NCBI GenBank assembly: GCA_026545225.1
Contig: CM048848.1
Coordinates: 13,124,853-13,188,852 of the forward strand
From: Cornus controversa
Taxonomy: Eukaryota; Streptophyta; Magnoliopsida; Cornales; Cornaceae
DNA length: 64,000 nucleotides
Direction: 5' to 3'
This document shows, one piece after another, positions 43,774 to 54,401 of this stretch (its first letter is position 1; every line of letters begins with the position of its first letter). The notes beneath the pieces are model-generated. The model worked only from the letters and a program-made list of their open reading frames with translations, was not told where the DNA came from and made no database searches. The position numbers and the translations under genes are program-made.

Positions 43774-45967
43774 TGTCACTCCCCGGAACCTAGACTACCG
43801 GGACTCCCCCGGACCGACCCGAATGCTGAGTGTGAACCCGTTCACCCAACCCCGTGAACAACCTTAACCACACTCATATGATAGTATCAAGCTATGATAC
43901 CATCCTGTCACACCCCAATTCCCGACTCTTGAAAAATTGGAGGTGAACTTGTTCATTAAACCCTAATGAACCTCCTCCTATTTCTCGATTACCGCAGAAG
44001 CTAATCATACATAAGTAATTATCTATGCGTATACTCATCACTATCCATTCCAATGGGCCACACATCGATCTATGCATCCATGACCTTCCATTTCTACTCT
44101 TAGATCATAAAAAATCATAAAATTTCACATTTTTAAGGGTTTCAGGACTTTCAGTCGCCTGATAGTTCAGTTTGAATCGTCTGAAACTTCCAGAGAGTTT
44201 GTAATTCCAAAAATAACACTTTCAGCAGTCTGAAAGTGGACTTTCAGCAGGCTGAAAGTACCTGGGCCTGAATATGAATACAGTTATACATGGAATGCAT
44301 ACGAATACACTACATACCACACCCACAATCTGACAAACAATTTAACAAATGCAATTAAAGAGGATTGCATATTTCATGAATCATGTATAATATGTTCAAA
44401 CATAAAAGCATTAAGGAAAGTAAATGCTCTCTCTCTCGGTCCTCATCCGATAACCCACATGATTGGCCCGCTCCGAGGATCATGTAACCTTGGACACTTC
44501 CTCTAACCATCCAATGACCGGGATAACTTTGAAAGGTCATTCTACCGTAGCAATGTATAGGATTGCCATAGAGTGAGGGGACAACTCCGAGGCTCACAAA
44601 TCTTGGACATTCTCCGATAACCATCCAATGACTGGGACAACTCCGAGGGGTCATTAGTATTGGACATACTCCGATCCTAGGCATTAAGCCTTAGTATGGT
44701 GGGTCCACTCCGAGGGCCATACATTGTGGATAATTTTACCACATTTCACCACACGGTTGGACCACTTCGAAGCCCCGTGTACCTCATTTGCGTCATTTTC
44801 CCGCAATTTTCCACGTATGCAATATGAATGCATAAACACATGATATTTTATTTCTTGCTTTACTCATGCTCATTGATACTAAAAGAAGTAAAAAAACATG
44901 TTCCTCATTACCATACACCATATATAGCACATATATGTATAACACATGCATATATCATTTCATATGCATACAACTTCAAAATTAGCATGTTTTACTCATG
45001 CTACACTCAATGCATAATTTTAGTACATAGAACTAACATGCATTCAACAACCACATTTCCACATATAATCACATATATGACATGACACATGTTTTTCACA
45101 TATACACCAAATTGAGCTCATAATGCCTATGTATCAATTTCTTACACTCACCCACTTCAAACTCACATGCTACCATCAACACAATGGACACAATTGTGAA
45201 AAGATAGGACTCTAGAGAAGAAGAAAACATGACTTTCCACACCTCTCACCATCCTAAAGCATCTGAAACACAACCTACACCTCTCTTCTTCACCCAAAAC
45301 CGTAGAATCGACAATTAGAAGAGAAGAAGAACCCCTACCTCAAAAATGAAGACCTTCCAAGCACTTTCCAAAAATCCCATCAATGTCCACCTTGTCGGAT
45401 CATGACTTTGTTCGGTTCAAACCGAAGCCCTAGCCGTCCCCTACGCATCTCCCTTCTTCGGCGAAACCCGAATCGCACCCGAATGGCTCCAAAATGTAGA
45501 GAGAAGGTAGAGAGGAGAAGAGGGAAATGTTAAAAAGGGAAAGATCCATGTGAAAATGACTGGGATCAACCTCTGTCAGATATTTAAAATATCTAAGGCA
45601 TGGAAAATGACTAAAATGCCCCTCAGCCACTTAACGTACCTTCACGGGCTCTGTTTTCGATTTTGAAATCTCCTATGGTCTCGAAATCACTTCCTCTACT
45701 CTCTAAACATTTCATTTATTCCATTCCCAAAAATAAGTATTTTTGAAAATTTTTCGGATTCCTGGGCCCACTTAAGTTGCATCCCGGGCCCCAGTTTGAC
45801 CAAAAAGTCAAACTTCTCTAAATCTTCCGAAAACTTCCAAAAACCTCAAATTAACCTTCCAAACATTTTTTCCACTCTCAAAACATTCATAACATCATTC
45901 AAAACGCATTTATAGCGAAAATGATGAAAAATTGACAAACCGGCCAAAATTGGTCACGGTCTCTACA
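43774..45967 (-). repeat. 5' LTR of the nested element (2194 bp, internally deleted)
   Basis: Same family as 38472-41829. It joins CCTGGGCCTGAATA to TGAATACAG..CATGGAATGCATACG, losing the ~856 bp that correspond to 38990-39845. No ycf1 insertion. Its end reads GGGGAGTGACA, one change from the partner. Confidence 0.88.
44147..44260. repeat. Second copy of the CTTTCAG..CTGAAAG cluster
   Basis: Words at about 44147, 44217 and 44239 (CTTTCAGTCGCCTGATAG, CTTTCAGCAGTCTGAAAG, CTTTCAGCAGGCTGAAAG), then TACCTGGGCCTGAA. Changes against the other LTR fall partly inside arms (GATAG, GTC), so the words are drifting. Confidence 0.85.
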
Positions 45968-45972
45968 TAACA

Positions 45973-48545
45973 TCCTATGAGCCCCGGGCTCCCTTCAAAT
46001 AGATGGCATGCTTAGCCAATAAATGGTGTGCATCGCATAGTCCCGGACTAAGGAAGGTCACACATGTGGCTGGACTGGTATGTCTACTCACCCAGATGGT
46101 CCCGGACCACGTCCACACAATAAGGGCACCCTTCGCCCAATGGCCATAACAAAAGGGTTGTACACACCCCATTGATAGGTCCCTGACCATACCTCAGAAT
46201 TTTTTTAAGATTTTTATCACATTTTCAAGATTTCAAACTTTTAGGATTTACCAAATGCTTTTAACATTTGATAAATCAAAACACTCTTAAATGTGATCAT
46301 TAATCACATTAATTTATCACTTTAGGATTTCACCACATAAAATTTTTCTAAACTTAATTATTTTAGCATAAATAAGTTTATCATGCCAAAATATACCACT
46401 CTAGAGCTTTTCGTAATTTTTAAAGCTTCAAAGGATATTTTTCCCTAATTTCCTCTAAATAAAAGGAAACAAGCGTTCTTTAAACCAACAAAAAATCTTT
46501 TATAATTTATTAAATGCTTTTCACATTTAATAAATTAAAGAGAAAGTTGTGTGCGTTCATAAAGCTTAAAACGTCGCTAACCGAATATTTAATCCTTAGG
46601 ACCAACTATTTCAGCATAACAAGCTCTATTGCGTTAAAACAAATGATTTCATAAATTTACATAATTTATGGAGCATTCAAGAATTTTTCCCTAGAACCAA
46701 GTATTCTAGCATAAATAGTTCTATCATGCAAAGACCTATAATTTTGAAAATCTTTACGTAAATTATGGAGCATTAAAAACATTTTCCTCCAAGTTCAAAT
46801 TTCAACCCAAAAAGAAATTCTTTACATTTTTTTAAAATGAACTTTGGCCTATTGTTAATTTCAGCCCAGTCCAAAGTCATGCTACCATTTATTTCTTTTA
46901 GAAGATACTGGGCCTATTTTTAATTTCGGCCCAATCCAAATCATCTAACCCAAAAACTAAACCTATTTAAATTCCCATGGCCCAAACAACACCATTTCTT
47001 TTTCACGAAACAACCCATTTTCATATTCACTGTTCCATCATCTTCCTCACTAAATTGTGAGTAATTTTATTTCAAAAACAACCAACTCCAAACACCCACC
47101 AAAACATGCACAACCATCACCCCACCACAAGGTTGCTGAAAACCCAAGGCCACCAAGACTCCAACCAAATGGACCAACCTCCAACCATGGAACCGAGCCC
47201 ATGATCCCACAGCCATGGCAGTCACAACCAACCCTTGAAGAGGCTACCAAGGCTGCTAAACCAGCAACGAACAGTCCTTTCGACACCACCAGTCCACCTC
47301 CAATTCAATAACTATTGAAAGCCAACCATGAACCCACAACCATCATGGCTGAACCCCAACTGAGCTCCACCATCAGAACACCTAGCCACCCATGACAGCC
47401 TATTCCATAGCCAAACCATGAACTACCAGCCACCATTGTGAATCACCCAATTTGTGAGCACCTCACCCACCTTCACCAAACACCAATTACAAAGATATAA
47501 CGAAATGAAGTTATCTTAACCACTTTTGGCTGCCACCAAAGAGACCATATATATATAGCTATATCTTACACATGCCAAATCCATGGTTCAGTCGTGATCT
47601 CAACCCCCACAATTACTATCATCAATAAATAATATAAATATACACACACACACAACTTTTTTGTAATAATGCAAACCCATTTTATAGCCTTATTTATAAC
47701 AGTTCCACGTCCGGCCACCACCTCAAGCAAGCCGTGAACAACCAATTCAAACCACCATGTACCACCGTGACCACCATTGTGAGCCATCAACCAAGCTGAT
47801 AAGGCCATAGTTCCCACCTAGTCAACACCTTACAGTTGAGCCACCACATCACTGCTATACACCTACTACCACGGCCAAGAATAGACCCATCACCTATTGA
47901 ATCCAAGAAGGTCCCATATGTATATAAATATATATACTTATATATATATAAATATATATCTACATATACATATCTATATCTGAACATTAACAGAAAATTG
48001 ATGCAAAACAACTCACAACTATTGATGATGGAAACATAAGCTACCAACTTAAATCATACATGCACATTGATTTGTCTATATATATTTATATATACATAGA
48101 ATTGAAAGACAAGATTTAACTTGCCTGGTTGGTGTTCTTCTTCTCCTCTCTTTCTCTTTCTCTTTCTCTTTTTCTTTTCTTCTTATTCTTCTTCTTCTTC
48201 TTCTTCTTCTTTCTTTTTCTTCTTCTCTTTTTCTTCTTCTTCTCTCTATTTCTCTCTGTTCAGCCAAGACAATACTTTTAGTCTCTCTTTTCTTGCACAC
48301 ATTACCTTCTTATAATCAAATTGTCAAAACAATTCTAGCTTTGGTACATATGTCACATATGCACCAGCTTGTCTGCCACTATCCAATTCAAAGGTTCCCT
48401 CACAAGACTACTACATATAGTCTATATATATATATATATGTATATCACATATCCATAACTATACTTATAGCCCTACAAAGTCCTAAAATTACCTTTGAGT
48501 CCTAAAAAAAAAGGCAAAAGAAATTCTTATTTCAAGGATGTTACA
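45973..48545 (-). repeat. Tekay-like LTR, proximal part (5' end)
   Basis: Continues the LTR of 37936-38471. On the minus strand it starts TGTAACATCCTTGAAATAAG at 48545. It holds a TTC/CTT-rich block (48137-48255), TA and CA microsatellites (47637-47655, 47930-47985, 48420-48443), a Cys/Gly-rich GT-type region (47050-47330 on the minus strand), and, near the inner end, CCCGGGCTCCC / TCCCGGACTA / TCCCGGACCA words (45980-46110). ORFs here are compositional. Confidence 0.7.
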
Positions 48546-48560
48546 TTCTACCCTCCTAAA
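48546..48560 (-). other. Polypurine tract of the outer Tekay-like element
   Basis: Minus-strand TTTTAGGAGGGTAGAA immediately before TGTAACATCC. It fixes the LTR start. Confidence 0.85.
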
Positions 48561-48590
48561 AACAAATTTTGTCCTTGAAATTTGCTTACC

Positions 48591-49045
48591 TTATTTGAAA
48601 AGTTGTGGATATTTTTCCATCATCTTTGATTCTAACTCCCATATAGCTTCTCTTTCATCATGATGACTCCACTGCACCTTCACAAATGGTATCTCTATCC
48701 ACCTTAATAGCTTCACAATACGATCCACAATACGGACAGGGATCTTAACATATGTAGCATCAGGGCGTAACTCTACCGCACTACTATCAATGACTTGAGT
48801 CTCAACTCTCACACATTTTCTTAACAAGGAGGCATGAAAAACATCATGAACTGTTGCTAAACTGGGAGGAAAAGCTAACCTATATGTCACTTCCCAAATT
48901 CTCTTAGTGATTAGGAAGGGTCCAATAAGTCGAGGAGCTAACTTTCCTTTTCTTCCTCCAAATCTGAACTCTATCCTTATAGGTGAGACTCTCAGAAACA
49001 CCAAGTCCCCTACATTAAACTCCAAAGTACGTTAATGTCGATTCG
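48591..49045 (-). pseudogene. Tekay-like integrase C-terminus with chromodomain tail
   Basis: Minus-strand text: KSYANRH-stop-RTLEFNVGDLVFLRVSP, then KGKLAPRLIGPFLITKRIWE, VTYRLAFPPSLATVHDVFHA, SLLRKCV, and the chromodomain-like end IPFVKVQWSHHDEREAIWEL followed by ESKMMEKYPQLF-stop. This is the DNA-binding GPY/F module (LIGPF) plus the tail that in chromoviruses recognises methylated histone H3. 145 codons are open after one upstream stop (TAA at about 49033). The rest of pol is missing, cut at about 49046. Confidence 0.88.
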
Positions 49046-49197
49046 CATAACTCCTTTCCACTTGTGTAGTAGCTCATGTACCTATATTCAAACACACAAA
49101 ACACCTAAAATAAATTAAAAACAAAATATATACAAGTCCAAAATTATAATTAAACTAGACTTAATCTTTCAACTTAACAACACAATCATGACTGCAG

Positions 49198-49215
49198 TCC
49201 CCGGCAACAGCGTCA
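49198..49215 (-). other. Primer-binding site after LTR1
   Basis: Minus TGACGCTGTTGCCGGGGA, a mutated form of the TGGCGCCGTTGCCGGGGA primer site (tRNA-Asp type) usual in Athila/Tat elements. It sits 3 bp from the LTR end at 49219, although this LTR is in the 3' position. That is the evidence for a tandem arrangement. Confidence 0.8.
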
Positions 49216-49218
49216 TTT

Positions 49219-50141
49219 TGTTCGATGTGCAAAATGCAATAAAATATTATGTAATAATGTCGTTGTTGTTTTATACTTCGACAAAAGAAAATTTATAAAA
49301 ACCTACAAATACCCTATCAAAATTAGTAAAGCGGTGAGTAGGGGTCGAACCCACAGAGACTACGTTGATTTCGTTGTTAAGCTATCAAGACCTTATCTAA
49401 TTTAATTCAAAAATAATTTGTTTTGTTTGTTTTAAATTAAGGTGCTGAAATTTAATGACATAAAATATAAATATAAATAAATGATAGATAAAATTCAAGA
49501 GAGAGAAGTCTAGGGTCTTGAGTTCACCACTAGCATCATACCATTGTCGATTGAAATTATCTCCGCTCTTAAATAATACCTTAGTTTTCTCTATTTTCTC
49601 TCTTTTATTTTGCGAAGAAAACAAAAACATGACATCTCATCTCCCAAAGTGGCAAATGCGCATAAGAAAATGGCATCTGTGCCTCAAAAAGTGGCATTTG
49701 CGCCCAAAAAGTGGCAGCTGCGCAAATAGGGCAGAAAGGTACCTTAAACGTCCATTTTAGAAAATTTTTGTTCAATACGAAAATGTACAGAATTGAATTT
49801 CCTTCAGGTCGCGTGAAGTTTGGATCATTTTGACAATCGTGTACGGAGTTATGGTCTAAATACCAAAATGAGTCCAGAACTTTTTAAGCCTGAATTGGCC
49901 CAATCTTCAATGTGAATAGGTCCGTGCTCCTTTCCTTCATTTACATTAATTTCTAGCCCATTTCTTGAGTCTATTTAGTTTGAATCTTCAATATACACAT
50001 ATCTCATGGGTCAAACTTCAACTTCCTACTAAAATAGACCATCTCATTAAAATTATTAATAAAAGCATGAAATAAATATTACTAAGACACTAATTCATAT
50101 AATTTTAGGAGCATTGAATACACAACATTAATTACTTATCA
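49219..50141 (-). repeat. LTR1 (923 bp, internally deleted)
   Basis: Minus strand starts TGATAAGTAATTAATGTTG and ends CACATCGAACA. It contains AGTCTCTGTGGGTTCGACCC near the end and the GTGGCATTTGCGCC words. It lacks about 830 bp present in LTR2 (54741-55572), with the junction at ATTGAAATTA|TCTCCGCTC. Confidence 0.7.
49649..49735. repeat. GTGGCATTTGCGCC-type repeated words in LTR1
   Basis: GTGGCAAATGCGCA, ATGGCATCTGTGCC, GTGGCATTTGCGCC and GTGGCAGCTGCGCA at 49649-49724, separated by 6-9 bp of A-rich text, then AGGGCAGAAAGG. Each has GGC../GCC- or TGC/GCA-type arms. The same four words occur in LTR2 at 55652-55735. Confidence 0.85.
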
Positions 50142-51199
50142 CACCCCCAAACTTACATATTCCTAGTCCCTTAGCAATACAAAACTAAAAATAAAATAAA
50201 ATAATTAAACTACTTCCTCTTTTGTGGGACACCCGGCTGCATTTAATATATGCAACAAGCCTTTTAAACCCCTAGGTTACCCCTAGTGCACGAGTGAAGT
50301 CTCGTGAGGGTTTCTACAGATGTTATCCACAAACATGCAAAAATTCATGTTTCAAACATTGATCAAGATAAAGACTACAAAATGCAGTTAAAAGACCTGC
50401 TTTCAAGAACACTTTCAAATCCCTAAATCCCATAATTTAGAATATTAGTTCTCACACAAAATTTACATTAATCACAACTCACAGGAACTAACTCTAGCCC
50501 CCTCGTGAAAAGTGAACTAGCATTCATCAATGTGGTTTAACCTGGCCATGAGTGAGCAATTACAAGTACCTTCAATTTATTGGATCCCCTTATTGAATTT
50601 ATCACTCAAAACATGAACACATGCAAATTATTTATTTTTTATTTACTTTTTTATTATTATTACTCTTATTTTTTTATATATAGTTGTGCAAGGCCCAAGT
50701 TTATTAGGCTTTCGAAATGATCCATGTAGCGAGCTTTCAGCCTGTTACTCCCAAACCAAATGGCTTTACGACATTAGGTTTCAAGATACCCAGAAGGACA
50801 TAATAACTTGAACCAAAATGGCCAGAAACCACAGACTAACCAATGACGTAATGCCCAGGTTTATTAGGCTTTCGAATTGATCCATGTAACGAGCTTTCAG
50901 CTTATGACTCCCAAACCAAGTGGCTTTAGGGCACTAGGTTTCAAGATACCCCGACGAACCTAATAACTCGAACCAAAACGGCCACAAATCACACATTTTT
51001 TTTTTTTTTTTACAAGTGTAGCATGCTTAAAATATTTTATTCTCAAGGGATACCAACTTATATTCAGCACACATAATTGATACTCAAAGCCAAGTACAAA
51101 CCCCACTAACTCTACTAGTGTACGTGTGAATTGTGAACAGAACTAGAGCCGACCACTCCAAGTCATGTCAATGCAAATAACGACTTAAACCACTGCATT
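50142..51199 (-). other. Internal 3' region of the gag-only element, part 1
   Basis: Begins next to LTR1 with a polypurine tract (minus AAGTTTGGGGGTG). It has no coding domain. It holds two copies of a ~165-bp unit (50692-51000) starting (C)CAGGTTTATTAGGCTTTCGA and ending ACCAAAACGGCCACAAACCA. The same region recurs at 56152-57220 and partly at 57922-58560. Confidence 0.7.
50692..51000. repeat. Two-copy ~165-bp tandem unit
   Basis: GTTTATTAGGCTTTCGAA, then TCCATGTA(G/A)CGAGCTTTCAG, then CAAGATACCC, then AACCAAAA(T/C)GGCCA, twice. Equivalent pairs at about 56697-57000 and 58340-58560. Confidence 0.9.
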
Positions 51200-52715
51200 T
51201 GATAGGCGTTGAATGTTACGCATTCTAGCCACTTAACTTATGTATTTTATTCTCATAGTGGTAGAATATTTTGTGATTTTACTTCGTTTTAGTGTATTCT
51301 GTATTTTCAGTGCCTTAATGATTATTTCAGTTAAAACCATGATTTTGGGCTTTTAAAGATGACATCCAAGCTGGTTAGATGAAGCCTACATCAAATGGAT
51401 CCATTCAATTATTTATTTCAACTCAAATCAACCCAAGGAAGAGGTCCAAGAGAATTACAGCTGCTTAATAAGGTTTTGGGCCTGAAACCCAAATCTGCGC
51501 ATAATACAGTCTTAATCCCGTTTTGGAAAATAGACCAAAAGTCTTATTTTCGAGCCTCAAATCGACATAATGCTTAAGTGGGGTTGAACGAAATTTAATT
51601 CTACACACTTTTGTATTTCACAAAAATTCTGTAAATCGGACTTCTAGTGGGTCAAAAGTTGGGCCGAAGTCAGTAGGAAAAACCTACCTGATTAGTGCTG
51701 CGGGAAACCCTAATTTATTCCTAATTGGATTAGGACTTTGGTGTATTCTCTTGGGGAATAAAGTGAAGAATAAGAGGCTGAGTTTGGATGAGAAAAGAGA
51801 GATTGGAGAGTCCGAGAGGGCTGAGAAGAGAACAGAAACATATTTGCAGAGCCATTGGAGAATGAAGTCATACGCGTAATTCATGAAGATGATGCCTTCT
51901 TCCTCAACAGTTGAAGCTTCTTCTTCTACCATGAGCGGCTAGTTCATCGACTAGGGTTTTGATGTAGCCCTAACAAAGCATCAATGGTTTGATTGTTTTA
52001 ATTATTGGGGACCTTTATATACATGCATAGATTGTGTAATTCAGAGGATTCTTATTATAGAATTGAGCAATAAAAGTCTTATAAATTCAATCTCAATGAT
52101 TACTTATCTTGTCTTAGATATTTAGTTGTTGTTATTGAACTCAATCTCTCTTATTTTCTGTGATCATGAGAGCGATTATTACACAATGGTAATCACTGAA
52201 TATATTATTAAGAGCTTTGATGGATTATACCTAGAGAAGATGAACCATACTATACCCTAGATTAGAGTAGTGAGGCAGATGGCCCATGCCAATCGAAGAT
52301 AGTCCATGGCTTAGCCTTAATCATATGTTATCTTCTTGACGGATGAAAGTGAGCTTGTAGCCACCGACACCACTTATGCATGATGTAATTCCCTATAGTT
52401 GATTCAATTGGCCATTGATTGTGGAGTTAGTGGTGAAATCAAATACCCTAGATTTCTCTCATAATATGTTCACTATCTGTTTACTTTGTTTTATTTTATT
52501 TTATCTTTTTAATTAGTTAATTTAGTTATAAAAATCAGAATTCTTTTCTGTTAAATTTAATTAGAATTAATTCTGTATATCCAACTCAGTCAAACCACAG
52601 TCCCTGAGGTTCGACATCCCTTTCGATAGCCCTATTCTGCAAGGAATTCGTTCTATTGCGAAGTGTGGTAATTTTTAATTGATATACTTTTTGAGTCACA
52701 CTCACACACGAATCA
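51200..52715. mobile_element. Solo LTR (1516 bp), TSD GCATT
   Basis: Starts TGATAGGCGTTGAATG and ends ACACACGAATCA, with GCATT at 51195-51199 and 52716-52720. The homologous copy at 57200 is uninterrupted (CACTGCATTCAAACC), which proves the insertion. The end carries CAGTCCCTGAGGTTCGACAT and GGAATTCGTTCTATTGCG, the wording of Athila-type LTR ends in the plus orientation. ORFs at 51395 and 51684 are short and without domains. Confidence 0.92.
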
Positions 52716-53316
52716 GCATTCAAACCATAGTTTCTAGAAATTTTACACATACTTTATAATTGCAAGGCAAGAACCTACATAAAGTATTAAACTCTTGATT
52801 GGTGTTAAAACATCTAAACTGAAAACAAAATAACCTAAAAATAAATAAATAAATAAACAAACAAAAGTGTTCTTCCTTACTCCCAAACTTGAATCACACA
52901 TTGTCCTCAATGTGTAACAAAAATATTAAGCATATGGTAAGTGATAGAACAATATTACCGTGGTTGTAGAATTGTCAAAATTTGGCAAAGCATTCACATG
53001 AATAAGGGTTGGTCATCCCCCCAAACTTAGATGCAAGAACTTGTCATAAGAAACATAACTACACACCACGCATATTGAAAGGGAAAAAATAATATAAATA
53101 AATAAATAAAAAGAATGTAACAAAATGAAAAACAAACACAAATAATAATTAAAAAAAAATTCAACTCAAACAAAAGAAAAAATAAAAAAATAAATAAAAA
53201 GAAAAACACACACATCCTAACTACTACTTTTGATGGAAGGTTCACCCTATACCACATCTCTTAAGGAGATGTAAGAGTGTCCCCCCTATTTTGTCCTCAC
53301 TTTCTTGTGCCGGAAT
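52716..53316 (-). other. Internal 3' region of the gag-only element, part 2
   Basis: A-rich text with TAAATAAATAAA runs. Two further G-runs on the minus strand (53018 and 53281) look like polypurine tracts but are not next to an LTR end. No gene. Recurs at 57200-57790. Confidence 0.6.
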
Positions 53317-54120
53317 TCAAACCATATTTAGGCACCTCTTATCTATATCAATGTGAGGTTTCAAGAAAAATGAATCAATCAAGTAAAATTCGACTGATTT
53401 AGGAAAACATGACCCTTTAACTTGTTCTTGACTAATTTTCTCATTCATACCTAATTTGTCACTACTCAAGTCAAAAACAAAGGTAAAAAGTGGACTCTCA
53501 TTAGGACTTAAGGGATCACACTTAAGTTCTTTATGTATTATTTTGGAGTCCGGTATGAGTAATGGTTCCACAAAGGGGGCATGGTCTAACTCAATTGGTT
53601 GTGTGAGTTCCATATTGGTCATGGGCTGACTTGGAAGTTCCTCTTGATCTTCACAACTCAAAGCATTGGATATTTGCTCAATTTGGACTTGTAGCCTAGC
53701 TATAGATTGTGAATGTGAATTTAACAAATTAGTTTGTTCCTCAAGGTTGCAAATTCATTCATCAAGTTTACCAAGAGCACCCAAAACTTTGCCCTCAAAT
53801 CTCGGAGAATAAGTATGAGAAAATGGATCATTCCTCGATATAGAAAAATTTCATATGTATGTTCTTGATAAAAATCATAATATTGTCCCGCAGTAGGACA
53901 AGTTATCACATGATGAAAAGGACTAAAGTAACATGCACATGACTCATATGGTATGGACTAGTGAGTAGTGGGAGCATGACTAAAGGGCATAAATCGATCC
54001 AATCTCCACGATAAGATATCTAATTTATTGGACACATCCATTGAATTTTCATTCACATTCTCCATATATGCAAAATTATTAATATCACAACCAAATTAAT
54101 CTAAACATGCTTCCAAAGAG
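53317..54120 (-). pseudogene. Gag remnant of the gag-only element
   Basis: Minus-strand text begins MLVEFEDSLEACLD-stop, then CACYFSPFHHVITCPTAG and QYYDFYQEHTYE, a zinc-knuckle-like motif of Athila-type gag (CxxCxxxxHHVxxCPT). After a frameshift it reads NLLNSHSQSIARLQVQIEQI, SNALSCEDQEELPSQPMTN (the spacer helix before PSQP) and finally LIDSFFLKPHIDIDKRCLNM-stop. The longest open piece is 53317-53727 (136 codons). No protease or RT follows on this strand; the internal region goes directly to the polypurine tract. A partial copy of the last ~40 codons is at 57919-57800. Confidence 0.65.
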
Positions 54121-54380
54121 TCTTCAAACTCAACCAACATGTTTTCAATTTTTTTTTTCAAAATTAAAATCAAATAACAATCCTAAATAAAAGTGCATGA
54201 ATTAAAATACCAAAACTCACAAGAGGTCCTAAAATTTCAACTTCTTTCCACTTGTGTAGTAGCTCCTGTACCTATATTCAAACACACAAAACACCTAAAA
54301 CAAAATATATACAAGTCCAAAATTATAATTAAACTAGATCAACTTAATCTTTCAACTTAACAACACAGTCATAACCGCAG

Positions 54381-54398
54381 TCCCCGGTAACGGCGCCA
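54381..54398 (-). other. Primer-binding site after LTR2
   Basis: Minus TGGCGCCGTTACCGGGGA, one change from the usual Athila/Tat tRNA-Asp primer site, 3 bp after the LTR end at 54402. Confidence 0.88.
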
Positions 54399-54401
54399 TT
54401 T

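Larger units (their letters stand above)
38472..45967 (-). mobile_element. Nested non-autonomous LTR retrotransposon, TSD TAACA
   Basis: Flanked by TAACA at 38467-38471 and 45968-45972. On the minus strand: 5' LTR 45967-43774 (starts TGTAGAGACCGTGACC, ends GGGGAGTGACA), primer site 43770-43759 (TGGTATTAGAGC), a 1.9-kb internal region without gag or pol domains, polypurine tract at about 41842-41830, 3' LTR 41829-38472. The LTRs are 2194 and 3358 bp; the difference is an ~856-bp deletion in the 5' LTR plus a plastid insertion in the 3' LTR. It must have been mobilised by another element's proteins. Confidence 0.88.
37936..49045 (-). mobile_element. 3' end of a Tekay-like chromovirus, LTR split by a nested element
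   Basis: Minus-strand order: integrase/chromodomain tail (49045-48591), polypurine tract (48560-48546), LTR from 48545 (TGTAACATCC) to 37936 (GGGGGCGTGACA). The LTR is interrupted by the 38472-45967 element; without it and one TAACA the LTR is about 3.1 kb. The 5' side is cut off at about 49046 by the tandem gag-only element. The left outer target duplication cannot be checked because the partner end is missing. Confidence 0.75.

Noticed and set aside
48121-48315. Ser/Phe-rich and Arg/Glu-rich ORFs
   Set aside because: Both strands of one TTC/CTT repeat tract.
53010-53290. Alternative LTR borders at C-runs 53018 and 53281
   Set aside because: Neither has a TG..CA end with a matching partner, and the copy at 57500 reads CTA instead of TCA beside the run; 50141/56151 fit better.
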